DNA of 64,000 nt from NCBI GenBank assembly GCA_930367205.1, contig OV884011.1, forward strand, positions 140,055,937-140,119,936, given 5' to 3'. This DNA comes from Acanthosoma haemorrhoidale (taxonomy: Eukaryota; Arthropoda; Insecta; Hemiptera; Acanthosomatidae). The translations under genes and the position numbers were made by a program. Shown here in pieces: positions 45,503 to 58,500 of this stretch. Under the pieces are notes generated by a model. The model saw nothing but the letters and a program-made list of their open reading frames with translations, searched no databases and was not told where the DNA came from. How positions within the stretch are numbered: position 1 is the first letter of the stretch; the number at the start of each line of letters is the position of its first letter.

Positions 45503-47991
45503 GAACAATTTACTTTCAGTACAAAGAATAAGTTGGATATTAAAGTGCATAAAACTTATAAATAGGGGGGTCCATTACGTAAAAGATGAAATTAGTCCAA
45601 GATTATCCAAGTCCAGTGTCCTCGAAAAACTTTCTTCTTTATTTCGAATTTCTAGACCGGATCAGTTATCTCTGCTCAATTGACTACACAATGCCTCTAT
45701 AATGATGAGTGGACTCGGACAATATACAATATACCCTATGCCCTAGACAATGGGGATGGTTTTGATGTTGAAAATGTCATTAGCAAGTCATTTATTAGTC
45801 AAAATAGGTCCCCTATTTCCTAGTGAATATCATTTAGCTCGAATTTTTCAGTGGAATAGCAAGCGCCTTAGAACATTTATGGAAGGGGTAGGAATTGTTA
45901 AATAAACTAAGTAAATTCATATTTACTTATTCTGTAATGTTTATGATTCAACTCAACTTATTTTACACCAAATATGCCTTATTTTATATAATTTTGTTCT
46001 CTAATGACTTTTGGGGGTCCATCCACCAATCATCCTCCTGACCTAAGCTAGAGAATGCACCTTCATCCCTAATAACAAACTAACCCCTACTGTCTGGACT
46101 CCTAGAAGGCTATTACACTTGCCGTCCTGTGATGCCTCCTTCCCATCAACGGTCCCTTTGCCGCCAGGCAAGTTAACCACAGTGAATATGAATGACTTTC
46201 CTCAGCCGGGCATGTGCAGGTACTTTCCCGACCTCTCACACCACTCTTAAGGCCATTTCTGTCCTGTCGTTTATTCCCCAGTTCAATAACATACTCCACT
46301 CTTCTTGTCCGTCTGTGAGCTTCAATATTTCTGATGATATCCTTTCCTTCCGCAGTTCGTCTTCCTTGGCTTTACTACATATTTCAAGTAATCCTAATGG
46401 TCTGTAAGCTACCGTCACAACTTTTATACAATTAGCTTCGAGTAAGTGAGAATAAAATCGGCGTTGGATCTTCTCACTTGGGTTTTTGACTTCCGGAGGG
46501 TTTTGTACGTGTGATAAAATAATTGTACGTTACCGACGTGAGGAGAAAAGCGAAATGCGAAGTGCCATTTGCAGAAATTGCCGAATCCGAGATTGGCCGG
46601 AGGAATTGCAAAATCGTGGTGAAAGTCGGTTCGACTTAACGAGATTTATTTATTTGCTTAGCGCACCAATCTAAGAGGCACGCTAATCCTTCGCCAATAA
46701 AAACCCAAAATCGGATGCAATAAAATGATTTATTTGAAATGAATCTGGAATTCGACTGGACTATGGCTCATAATTAATTTCTACTGACCCTTGCATATTA
46801 CTGGTATCCAAAACCATTAACGTTAACCAATAATTTTCAACTAAGACTAGTTTTGAGAAATTAATTAAACTGTATACCGATGAAATTTACTAATATTTAT
46901 TTTTTCTTTATCATTACTGAAATTGTGTACTTTAAATAACATATAAACAGAATAAAAGGCCGTATAAAGATCTAAGGTAATTGTATTTGGACTGCATACC
47001 ATTTATCTTATAGGAAAATCTTCTTACTCCCAATTTCACACGTGCTGCAAATGATAGCAAATAAGGGTTGTATAAAAGTTCATTACAAAAATTAGTACTA
47101 TTTATGCTTATGCTGTGTAAAATCTCATTATTTTTAAAGTCATTGATTGCTAGGTTAATATTTTTATTCGTTTTTTTTTTTTATCCTAGGCGAAATAAGG
47201 AAACTAGCTTTAATTGAAAGAGCTCTCCCCCTCCAGCCTGCCCCCGGATTCGTGTGCCCACTCATGGCCAGTGTCAAACACGACTTCCCCATCTTCATTA
47301 AATAACCATAAATAAGGATTTTATAGGGTCGATAACAGTTTCTGTCTTTCCGATATCTAGGAACCATCGGAATCCGCCGGGAACTCTCTTTCTATATATG
47401 GACCAATTATTTTGCCTCACCTACTATCTTCCTTCGTGGTGAGCTCTTCTGGATTCTTGAGAGCCATTTTTTTCCTTTCTATTCCACGTGAAACGTATTC
47501 TGTTATTTATACATCAATGTGGTTATTATGTTTACTCCATAAATAAAATTAGGACGAGTAATGGTGACAAACCAGATCTTCGTTTGTTTTGAACATTTTG
47601 ATAAATTATGGACCAAGGGTCTCAATCTGTAGGAATTTCAGTTGTGATACTTGTACACGGGTCTTTTTTAAGAAAATATATATTTTATAACAACGTTTAA
47701 ATGTCTTTTCTTTACCTTCGTATACAACTGTTTATAATTTACAGGACAAATTAATTTGTTTAGTTTTTTCCTAGGACAAGCATTGAATAATCTGTTTACT
47801 GTGACGAATTCCCAACGGTACTCTCACAGTAGTTCATTCATCATTCTTTGATGAAATCCCGTTTTAAGTTTCTCATTGCCAGACTGTCCATCATCGTTAT
47901 ATTTCTAAACTTAAAATGATGATATATTTCACTATTTTCAGACCATTCCCTCTTTTCTTGGCTCTTTGTTTTTTTAATTATTAGAATAATA
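45503..47991. other. Intergenic, with one unrecognised minus-strand frame
   Basis: 46.04-46.68 kb is GC-richer. On the minus strand 46236-46418 encodes a 60-residue frame with EICSKAKEDELRKERISSEI, which is charged and helix-like. It may be an old transposon remnant or an exon, but I cannot name it. The rest is AT-rich with no feature. Confidence 0.3.
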
Positions 47992-48084
47992 CCAGTTTCT
48001 CCAATCATGTCCTCAGCTCCTGTGGCTCTCGCGCTCTCGGCCAGCCTCCACTTCCTCTTTCGCATTCGAGAGAGGTGACAACCA
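47992..48084 (+). repeat. LINE A5: internal scrap of the family-A 3'UTR
   Basis: The text CCAGTTTCTCCAATCATGTC followed by CTGTGGCTCTCGCGCTCT and a GAGGTGACAACCA ending matches the first part of the A2 and A7 3'UTR. It lacks both the ORF2 end and the terminal tail, so it is truncated at both sides and partly deleted inside. Confidence 0.75.
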
Positions 48085-49337
48085 ACAACTTTAAACCGTG
48101 AACAAAATCCTTGTCGTTCAGAGCAAATATCCCTTCCATCCAAAAAAAATAACATTCATATTCCAATATTCTTAAATTAAATAAAAATCCGGGCCAATGT
48201 GGGGCTTAGGTATCGTATTAGGTATAGTTTAATTTTCTAGGTTCTTGATTTTAGCATTTCAATCTATCAATACTTGACTCGCGATCACTAAGCATTATTA
48301 AATTTAGGCTGGTTTCTCTTCGTTATTAATAATAAATACTTCAATTATCCTTTAATCATATCAGTTTAATCTCTGCATCCATAAAGGTCTGCTAAACTAT
48401 TGCCATTGAAGGCTGAACTGACTGTTATAAAAGGTTTGATCGATAATAATTGCTGAAATAAGAGAAGGATATGTTGGAAAATGGAACAGGCGGGAGCTGC
48501 TGGGACTCGCATGTTTGGGCATAGGAACGAGAGAGGGGACCTGCAAGGCAGGGAGCTGTTTTAATCTAAATCTTCGGCTATCTCCGTCCCCGATCGGCGA
48601 ATGCTCGGGCGTAAATCCGATATCTCTGGGCGATATATCACATTCTGTCGATACCTCTATTGTAGTGGGGCTCCAAACTGATCTCAAGCGGGTTAGGGAA
48701 ACGGTTGTTGTACCATTTCGTCCACACACACATACACTGAGGCGAAACTGGTTGCATGTTTCGAAATTCTTGCAGGGTGGGGTTCGACAGTGGACCAAGA
48801 CGTGACTAAAGAATTACTGCGGCGGTGGTTATCGCAAATGTCCGGTCATAGATCTGAGACAATTGGACAGACTGATTTAATTTTAGGATATACCTAAAGT
48901 AGGCTAGTATTCGCCCTATTCAGGACCAAAAGGTCCAAGAGATGTGAATCAGTCAAAAGTCATTCTCAATTTGATGCTCTAGACCTACCCAGACTAGCGC
49001 TGCATAACAACTAACCTTTCATAACAGTACATATCAGTAAAGACATCGGTGTGAATATTAAGAACTTGTATGATTCCTCTAGGGTAAAATTAAAAAAAAT
49101 AAATAGGCGAAACAAAGAGAAAACAATCCTATCAGAGTCGTAGGATCTTTTTCCTTTGCATATGTATTATGGAGGAATATTGTACATATGAAGTGAATCG
49201 TTTTCTTAAATACAAAATTAGCTCTTGGTTTTTATTTATGGGCGGGAGCCCTGTTAATAAATGTATTCTCTTATTTGTTTTGATTCATAAGCATTAATTT
49301 TGTAATACTAATAATTAAAAGCCAAAGCAAAAAAATA
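48085..49337. other. Intergenic DNA with a CpG-containing island at 48.48-48.82 kb
   Basis: The island has open frames on both strands (133 codons minus, 96 codons plus), neither with a known domain. CpG dinucleotides are frequent (around GATCGGCGAATGCTCGGGCG). A promoter, an exon or a conserved non-coding block are all possible. The rest is featureless. Confidence 0.3.
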
Positions 49338-49405
49338 CTTGCAAAATTGAGACTCGAATCTGGGACATCCCTAATACCTTAGTATGGGGGCTCTACCAAC
49401 CAAAA
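49338..49405 (-). repeat. tRNA-like SINE head (minus strand)
   Basis: The minus strand reads GGTTGGTAGAGCCCC, like a tRNA A-box, then an anticodon-arm-like stretch and AGATTCGAGTCTC, close to the B-box consensus. Cloverleaf pairing is imperfect, so it is more likely a tRNA-derived SINE head or tRNA pseudogene than a working tRNA. Confidence 0.5.
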
Positions 49406-49433
49406 GATTTCATATTTGGAAGTTCTTCACTCG

Positions 49434-49498
49434 AGGCAAGGTAGCTCTGCTTGCAGATCCTCTGACTAGATATTGGGTTCGAGTCTTGATGTTGCCAG
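49434..49498 (+). repeat. tRNA-like SINE head (plus strand)
   Basis: It reads GGCAAGGTAGCTCTGC, then TTGGGTTCGAGTCTTG, then TTGCC. The GGCAA and TTGCC ends could pair like an acceptor stem. It shares the GGTAG and TTCGAGTCT..AT.TTGC blocks with the neighbouring minus-strand copy, about 30 bases away in opposite orientation. Confidence 0.5.
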
Positions 49499-51498
49499 TC
49501 ATTTTTTCGTTAGATGTTAGTTATAATTATATAATTATTTATATTTTTAATTATTATTTTATATAATAATTATTAATGAGGATAATAGCTGGACCAACAC
49601 CACAATTCAAATGTCTCATGTTAAGTTTATTTGAAAAGAGTCAAAGTTGGTCTTAAGATTTATGAGAGACTTTGTTAACGAACGTTCACTTAGATTGGTC
49701 TACTATACGAATATTACAATCTACACTGCCCCTCAAAAAAAGGGATGCAGTTAGAAAAATTTTAATATTTGCTTACTAATAGAATTATTTTGGCTTTCAC
49801 ATCTTTTAAAATTAATATTAAACGTTTTCAGTGATAATGGGTTATAAATAGTAAGGAATCACACAATATATATTCAGCTAATTTATTTTTAAAAAATTAT
49901 AAAGAAATGTCTATTTTCTTCGGGCATTTTGATTTGTTTTGTAACCAAAAATCTTTCAAATTTTGACTTAAAAAAAAAGATTTTGATGGTCAAGAAGCAA
50001 GTAGCTGATCTGAAAACGGGCAATATTAATAGTAATATATGTTAAGTAAAAGTGTGCCTATTGTTGGGGGGGGGGGCAGCGTATTTTTTAAGTTGTTATT
50101 TGGCCCTTTGATAAGCCGAAGTGTTATTTTGTCTATAAGCACTGCCCACCCCCTAAGGATAGAAACCCTTCTCAGAAATATTCAAAGATCATTAATCATT
50201 TCAACATTTTTTTTTCCAAATCATTAATGACGACCGACTCTCAGCCTGGCGTTCACATAACAAAACTCAATCCCGCCTCACTCATAGCTGTTTCGTCATG
50301 GATATTGATTTTAATTTATACAGCTGTTTTCTTTTATTAATTGATGTGTGATTTTTATTAAGAATCAATAGGAGGAAATAGGAAACAAGCCAAAAAAATA
50401 TAAAGGGCAATGAAATTTGTTTTTGTTTTTATGTTTTATGCTGAAAAAACGTGTGTCTTGTCAATTCCTCAGTTAATATCACATTCATGTACACTTAATG
50501 TTTTGCCGGCTTGTTTCATTATAATTTGTATTACCTTAGTTTGTCTAGACTCTAGACAAGCTAAATTTCTTTCCTGGGTCGATCTACGGATTTACATGTA
50601 TTATATTTCTTCGAAAATCGCTTTGTATGTGTATGTAAAAATGTTTTGCCAAACTATTGGGATTAACACCCTTTCGAAATCGTGAAAAAAACTAAATAAG
50701 TTGCAAATGATAGTTTTCCACAACGGTTCAGAAAGCTGTTTGAATAATAGAGTTCATTGGATGCACTTGATAGGGCTCCAGAAATGTACCGACTGTGTTG
50801 TATAATCGAGACTGTAAATAATGCTTTCATTTGATTAAAATATTTCATATTTTCAAAGCCACTAGTACATTCTAGTTACGGAATGCTACTTTTGTTCATA
50901 TTTTTCACAATAATTTTGCATTGTTTCACGGATGAAAAGGGACAAAACACGTTTTCCCACGTGAGATCACTTTTAAATGACTGAAATTTAGGGGTTCAAA
51001 TGATAGATTTGTCCAGAGCGAGGCTTCCGAAAACTGTTCTATACCCAGAAACGTTTAGAGTTAGCACTGAGCGTGTCTAATTGTACCACAGCTTCCCACG
51101 GCGTACCTCTCCCCCGTCCAGTTCTTTTCCTGTTCTGCTGTTTGTTGAAAATGAATGCATTTCTTTGAACTACGAACCCATGAAAGTACAGTTGGTGCAG
51201 AATTGATAAAAAAAAAGATTTGTATCCAACAATAAAAATTTAATCGTACCCTAGTAATGAATTCAAAGCCTTTCACTTCATTAAAACACTTATAAGATAT
51301 AAGAGAATTGACCATTCCAATGATCATTAATGCTGCATTCGATAACGGTCTCGGAGGATATTGAGAAAATATTGATGTTCTTGCTAAATAGTTAAGGGAT
51401 GTATTATTGGAGGAGTCGGATTTAGATATTAAAATAATCCGTTCTTTGGATATTTAATCCTACAAAATTGTATTTATCGTATTTTATCTGTATATTAA
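49499..51498. other. AT-rich intergenic DNA, nothing recognised
   Basis: A G-homopolymer of about 11 bases lies near 50065. A 91-codon plus frame at 50410-50685 is hydrophobic and Cys-rich with no domain recognised. No gene supported. Confidence 0.35.
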
Positions 51499-51645
51499 CT
51501 TGGGGGGCCTCTAGGCTGTTTGTATATATACTATGAATGAACGAGTGAATGAAAATTGTAAATTGGTATGAATGAGATCATTTATCACAATTACTTATAG
51601 CCCAATCAGACAGATTGTAATTTTATCTTAATAAAAATTGTTTGG
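51499..51645 (+). repeat. LINE A6: tail-only copy
   Basis: Begins TTGGGGGGCCTCTAGGCTGT, equivalent to the middle of the A2 3'UTR, and ends AGATTGTAATTTTATCTTAA then TAAAAATTGTT, the same tail subtype as A2. It lies only about 45 bases before A7. Confidence 0.78.
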
Positions 51646-51690
51646 AAGCATAAAAAAAAAGTAGTGTTTTCAATTATTCAATAAGGTTTT

Positions 51691-52594
51691 TAGCATTAAT
51701 GAAGCAAAATGCTCCCACATTACCTTCACCCTTTGTCGCAAGTCTTGTCCACTAGTTTATTTTAATTCTATTCCTCTCCCTGTATCCGAGACAGTACGGT
51801 ACTTAGGCTTCCATCTTGACAAACGACTAACCTGGAACCCACATACGAGACTAAAAAGACAAGAACTAAACAGACGCTTTGGACAACTGTACAGACTACT
51901 TCAAAGGACATCCCATCTCTCAATAGAAAATAAACTACTAATCTACAAAGTTATACTTAAACCAATCTGGACATACGGAATAGAGCTATGGGGGACAGCA
52001 AAAAAGTCGAACATCAAGCGTATCCAATCCTTTCAATCAAAAGTCCTGAGAACAATAGTAAATGCCCCTTATTATGTCAGCAACAAAACCCTACATAACG
52101 ACCTTAACATACCCTACATTCTAGAACTCATCCCTTCCAAGTTTATGAAATTCCACAGTAGCCTTTCCAACCACCCTAATCCTGTAGCACAGTCATTGCA
52201 CTGCGCCACTCATCCCTATAATCCTCCTCGGAGACTGAAACGGCAGTGGCCTCGTGACCTGCTATAAACGCGTGACAGTGGGAGTCCTGGCAATGGCCAG
52301 TTTCTCCAATCATGTCCTGAGCGTCTGTGGCTCTCGCGCTCTTGGTCAGCCTCCACTGGCTAGTATCTGGTGACGCGGCTGACGGAGGAGCGTGGGGGAC
52401 TTCCCGAGACTCCGCTTTCTCTTCGCGGTGGATTTGGGGGGTCTCTGGGCTGTCTGTAAATATTGTATGAATGAGCGAGTGAATGATGAACTGTAAATAT
52501 GGTATGAATGTGAGCATTTATCTTAATTACTTATTGCCTTATAAAAGGCAGATTGTAATTTTAGCACAATAAAGGATTATAATAATAAAAAAAG
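51691..52594 (+). mobile_element. LINE A7: 5'-truncated copy with intact ORF2 C-terminus
   Basis: Plus-strand insertion with the ORF2 end (to 52267), a full-length 3'UTR and an A-rich end (AGCACAATAAAGG, then AATAATAAAAAAAG). It supplies the reference for the deletions in A1 and A2. Near-identity with A1 implies recent activity of the family. No clear target-site duplication was found. Confidence 0.85.
51692..52267 (+). pseudogene. ORF2 C-terminal fragment of LINE A7, uninterrupted
   Basis: About 190 codons are open from SINEAKCSHITFTLCRK through ETVRYLGFHLDKRLTWNPHT, IYKVILKPIWTYGIELWG and NDLNIPYILELIPSKFMKFH to RRLKRQWPRDLL and TAA at 52265-52267. There is no ATG near its start because the element is 5'-truncated. 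It begins just after the catalytic motif C region, so the polymerase core is missing. It has no stops or frameshifts, unlike A1 and A2, which suggests this is among the youngest insertions in the window. Confidence 0.85.
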
Positions 52595-55500
52595 AAACAC
52601 ACGTCAAACCGTGTTTTGGGACACGAACCTAGAATAGTAAAGAATTTAGTATCATACCACGTAGCAATTAATCATTTTTTTTTTTAATTACTTTAATTTT
52701 AACGAAGTAGTGAACCACAAAAAATGTATTGCATAGAGTCTAAAAGTGACAAAAATGTGTTTGTGAGGTCACAGATCATGATTCATGACCTAGCCTGGCT
52801 GGAGTACGAACTTGACCTGTATATGACTTTAAAGGATCGCTCTGCAAACTTTCAATTGAAATTAATAGTATTAAAACGTGACAAAGATCTCATTACGCAG
52901 TAGATTATAATTAAACAGTAGAATTAGGTTTATGATCGATGTAAAAACAATTTAAATGGAAAAATAAAAAGGTTAGCTAAAATGATCTACAGATCAACTT
53001 GTTAATTTGTCAAGTTTATGTAATAAAAAAAATCTGTAGGTGACAGCGAGCCCAGGATCGTGCTTATAAGGCAAAGGAAGGAAGTAGCAAGAGACTAAAT
53101 CGTTAATCCTGAGGAACACCTGCCACAGTATCAATTTCCCCGTTTGATTTATCGCCACACTGTGGCTATAATAAAACAATGGCCGCCATTATAGCCGGCT
53201 GTCTCTATCGGCTCTGAAGACCTGCCTAGGACCTTTCGCCAGCGGCCACATCGGCTGCACCCGGTGGGTTATGTAACACCCACCGGAAGATTTCATGGGT
53301 GCTCGGTTGCCTCTTAGCCGCTCCGCCGCCTCCAGTACTTCTGCCCGAACGCCTCTTTGCCGAGAGTGTTTTCTTCGTTGGCTCTAGGCTTATCACGCTT
53401 TATCTTCATTCAGCTGCCATTATTTTCCTATTTGAACTATAGTTAGGCTCAAGTTGATGAAAAAGAATTGATCACATATTTATGGTCGACTTTGGGCATA
53501 CTATGCCCTTGATATTTTTGTGTAGAATCCTTGAGATGAGCTGGGTATGGAATTAAGAAGTGCAGTTTATGATGTCTTGAGACACTGGGTGTTTTAAGTA
53601 GCACTATTGTGTATATTATATTAAGTTATGAAATCTACCACTACTATCTACTACTATTACGCGTAAAAATTCATGCCTAATGGTAAAGCAGAGTGCCCAA
53701 AGATGTTTAATCCACTTTCATTTGTCATCAAAAGCATGATGAAAAATTAATTCATTACTTGGATCGTTTTCACTTCCCAAGCTGTTTATTTAAAATCGTA
53801 AATAACTGAAATATTGAACAGAAAACTAAACAATGCTGTAAAATAAACTAAACAAAAAGATCGAATTCTATCGCTCTCAAAAATTTATTTTTGTCATTTC
53901 GTCTTTATTGTGCGCCTTTGCATAGCGAAAAAAATGCGAAAATATAAAAAAACAATCATTGAAGTTGGCCAGAACGGCATTAAGTGCGTGAGTAGTAATA
54001 TAGGGTTCAACTGCGCCAGAATTTACTACTCTCGGAGAAAATAGTTGAACCATAAAGAAAGTAATTATTTTTAGCAATAATTGTCGCAGTCGTGAAGTGT
54101 GGTTATAATCTCCCCTAATAAAAAACATAGAAATATGAGTCCCCATAGTTACAGAATAAAAGACTCACGTATATGTAAAATTATAATTTTACAACATGTA
54201 TGACAAATTTGTGGACCCTATGGCATAAACCTTATAAATACGAGGTTTCTTCTTGCTTGCTCCGGCATCGTAAGCTGTTGACAATTATAGAATTATTCTT
54301 ATTTTTATTTCTGCCCGGCAAGTCATGGGCTGTTTATTTTACAGAAGTTACGTTTATTATAAATGTTATTTTATTGTTAAAGGACAGCAGGAAAACTAGC
54401 TGTCATTTCTATCCGTTGGTTTATGGGGTGTGTAAATTCATTCATGCCAACAAGTCGACCGCTGATGTTGTATATAAATATATAAAACTATAAATTGCCG
54501 TTTAATCTGCGTATAGTTAGTTTAACCGTATATCTGAATTGAAAAAAAAATCTTATGAACAGAAGCTAGTTTTTTTATTAACTGACGAATGCGGGTTGAT
54601 CAAGTACTGTTGATCTGTTGATTTTTATATTATTAATAGTTACAAATGTCCTAAAGAGATATGATAAATGTATGCTAGGTTCTGTACGATCAGTATAAGA
54701 ATATCTTATTCAAGAGTGGCTCAACAACTCTTACCAGGGTCGAACGTAAGGAAGGAATTTCATCAACGAGTGAAAGTCCGCGTATAGAAAGAAAACAAAA
54801 AAAAAAAACTCATATTCCTCCGGGCACGGTTCAACTCTTCGACATTTCGAGGGGCATATTGCAACCGACTGATACCATCAGTAACGACTCGTCCGTTCTT
54901 CGACTCCGGTTTTCATTCACAGGCCCGGAATATTTTGAAATGAGCTTACGTCATTGACCGTTGTGACTTCCCACGGATTTATCCTTCGGGATGCACTATT
55001 TTTGAATATATTAAATCATTTTAATGAATAATACTCTAAACGATGGTATTCATATGTCCAGGTTAAAGTTAATATGCTTATTTTATTCATTGTTATTTAT
55101 TCATCATCCTTGTGGGAATTGCTCGAGCTTACTTACAGTAACATGAAAGTGGTTTGGTGTTAATGAAGACCCTTGAGAATTAACATAATAAGTGTTTGTT
55201 TTTTTTGTTGCATCCAAAATTATTCCAAAAGTAAATTTTATTCAAATAATCATAATTTTACCACGTTTCGATTTTGTAAAGTATCCATTGGTTGAGTATC
55301 AAGATTTTTTAGGCTAGTAACATATATACTCTTTGGATTTTGAGCTGGTATGAAGAAATCACTATCCTAGAGTTTTTTATGGGAAGAGAAACCAATTGTC
55401 ATAAAAAAAATTCATCATTGACTTATTGTTTATTCTGATTCGACATTTTGAAGAAACCTCACTAATCATATATTTGATATACACACCTTATAGGTAATGT

Positions 55501-58500
55501 AAAGATTCCTATGCATTGCTGGTATATCCTGATGTTGAAAATTGGCATTGAAATGTGAGCCGGGTCGTTCGTTATCCTCCTTCATTGATTAAATATCAAT
55601 TTCAATTCGAGATGCTGTGTAGTTCCCCGGACGGTGTGTATCAAGGCTGCTAACCGGAGACTGCTTGCTGGCTGGCAGTAATTTCCATACCGTGTTTGTT
55701 GGTACCTCTGTTGTAATTATTTCTGAGTAATGTATTCTGAAAAGTGAATGGTATACACCGAGCGAAGAAAATGGCGAAGGTCGAGCCTTGAAGAAAGTAG
55801 TTCAGTGGTGCTGTAGTAGGCTGGCCCACGCTTCGGCAGGACCCCTGTGTAGTCATGGCTACTGCTTCTTATCTCTGTAGGTATTATCATTCACACTTTG
55901 TTATTCATATTGGTTCCGTCAATAATATTTTCTAGTTTCCATGAAATATTTCTATTTCAACAAGTCTACCTGTGTGGTCTTCTTCAGGCTAAAATATATC
56001 ACAAGCTTATCAACATTATCAACCATCCATAATATAATTAAATAATTCCTAAAATTGTCAAAAAAAACATTCAATGAACAATTTTAGCTAAAATCATTGA
56101 AATGGTCAAATATGATAAAAGTTATAGGTTTAATTTAACCTATAAATAATAGATATTGTAGTAATATATACAAACAATACAATCATTAATAATTTGCAAT
56201 AAATCTTCCCTGACGTTCTTCTTCTGTTATCTATGTCAAAGTCATCTCGAAGTCAATGGGCTCTTAGACTTCCATTCTTTCTTCCTTGAATTGTATCTTT
56301 ACTTCTTCTTTCCTATTTTCATAATTCCCGCGTAGAGACAAGCTTCTACGCCATCCACACTTTAGAAGATATAATTACATATCGACGCACTGGTAGATCG
56401 TCACGTTTTTGACACAACAAAGCAGCACTGATTGAACAGGATTCTTTATGTGGACAAATGTAATTAAGCTGTGGAATTTTCGATATTCTTATACTCTATA
56501 CAAAACATAAAAAGTACATTATGTTCTTCCACCGCATTAGTTTCAACATTTTAATTAGGCTGTTACTCGCATGCTACAAGATATCAACGCTTATTAAAGA
56601 AAGAGCTAATGCCCGGTGGAAGAGAGACCGCATTACAGAGGGGCTGGTACGCTGTTACGGCTCAGACGTGATCAGCCGAGGCAATGGGCTCATGTGCTTC
56701 CACTAGCCAGAGCTTCCAAGAACCTCTGTACTATGTGCTGAGTTAGATCAACACAAATGTGTCTCTAGCCCAAACATAACTCGCTAAATGGAAACACCTG
56801 GTGGGCCAACTGTTTCGGCTTGCTCGCAGGTATACCTGCTGACTAATAGTTCCGATGGTGGGGAGGAGCAGTTTTAATCTCTGCCTTGTCTTCGTTTTTA
56901 GAGGCGTCAAATACAGGCGGAAAAGCTTTCTCGGTCCGTTGCGCCCTGAGAATCATATCTGTGAGTAATATGTAAATATTATAATAACTATAGTTAGTCT
57001 TTCATATCATAACGAAATAAAATTAGTGAGGGACTTTATTTTAATTCACACGGTGTTACCACCAGCCATGTGGAAAAAGCTGAAAACACCAACAATATAA
57101 ATATTTCATAGTTCAGTACATAAAAGCTGTTTGAATTTTTCGTCACAAAATAAATATATATATTTTAAAAGTGACTCTCATTGGCCAAGATGTTTTATCA
57201 AAAGTATTGATAAATGATAATGTGACCTCTTAGGGAAAAATGACGTTTAACTAGGAAATACTAATGGAAATTCGTTTCCGAATTGTGGGTTGTAATGGAT
57301 CAATACCTGCCAAAGAGGACAATCAGCTATTGTTGCTGAGTAAGACAGGGACAGACAGACAGACATTCAGAGGAAACCAGCAGAGAGAGGGGGGGGAGAG
57401 GAGGCAGACAGAGCATAGATAGGATCTGCCCCGGGGTATCGGGTACTGATGCTGGCCTGTCGGCGGGGCCCGTTACACTGAAATTGTAGGCCCTCAGCTT
57501 CTTTATTGGCTGCATACCATCAGCCGTGGAGACTAATTAGACAGACATTTCTATATGGCGGCCGATCCATATCCTTCCTGCATATATATGTATGCATTTG
57601 TGTGTATAGCCAGGGGTGAGTATGGCATTCCGATCCACTTCTTAAGTAGCCATCCCACTTATCTTAGTGGAAATTCTATCAAACTTTTAATGTGGCCTAA
57701 TGCTACTGGTATTAGTGGTTTTTAAGGCTTTTTGGCTTTTTTTGTTTTCCCCTCCCAGCTTGGAGGACCAGAGGCCTTGAAAAATTAAGATCACTTCAAG
57801 ATCAATCCTGCATACCTAAAACTGTAGAGATATAATTACTGGGTTTCGCCTCAGAAAAAGATTTATCATTAAACATCGATTATTAATCAATTGATCTTCT
57901 TAAATAAATATAAACGAAGTTAGACATATTATTTAAATGACAACATCCAGACACGTCTGATTTCGGGTGGAGTCTGTTTGTTAAAAGCTTATTTGATGAT
58001 TGAAAAAAAAAAAAATACAGCGTGAACTTGATTAAAAATACTTCATTTTATTTGTTAAACAGTTTCTTACTCTGATAATCACCTAAAAAAATAATAGTTA
58101 TAATGAACATAAACTATTTCTATTATTAGGATATATATAAGGAAGTCTATCCTTTAGAACCTGTTTTAAAGTAAAACTTTTCCCATCAGTAATGGCCCTC
58201 TTAATTAAAAAAAAAAAACCTAGAAAAATTCACAAAATTGTTTGTTATTATCATCTAGTTATTATATCAACAATTAATTACGACCTTTCTTCTTTTGGTG
58301 GCACCATATCCTTCATTTCGTTATTGGAAAAAAACATCTTTTTAATTCTCATGTAATTGCTTGATTAATGACTTCTAAATTAAAGATACAAATAACAAGT
58401 TTTCCAGTGAAGCATATGAAAATTTCCTCTGAGATACCCCTCGTTAATTACCGTTTATTCCAATTTCACACCAGTGAATGTACTATAATTTGCTGATGAC

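Noticed and set aside
46102..46418. Overlapping frames as a LINE C-terminal domain
   Set aside because: A faint AYR...EEW-like resemblance to other LINE tails could not be extended into a consistent order of motifs.
47841..48155. 104-codon minus-strand frame
   Set aside because: Its central part is antisense to the LINE A5 3'UTR fragment; the rest is AT-rich and without a domain.
49432..49500. Functional tRNA gene
   Set aside because: The boxes are there but the stems do not pair well, and a related copy lies in inverted orientation next to it. SINE heads or tRNA pseudogenes are more likely.
52176..52517. 113-codon minus-strand frame
   Set aside because: It is antisense to the ORF2 end and 3'UTR of LINE A7.
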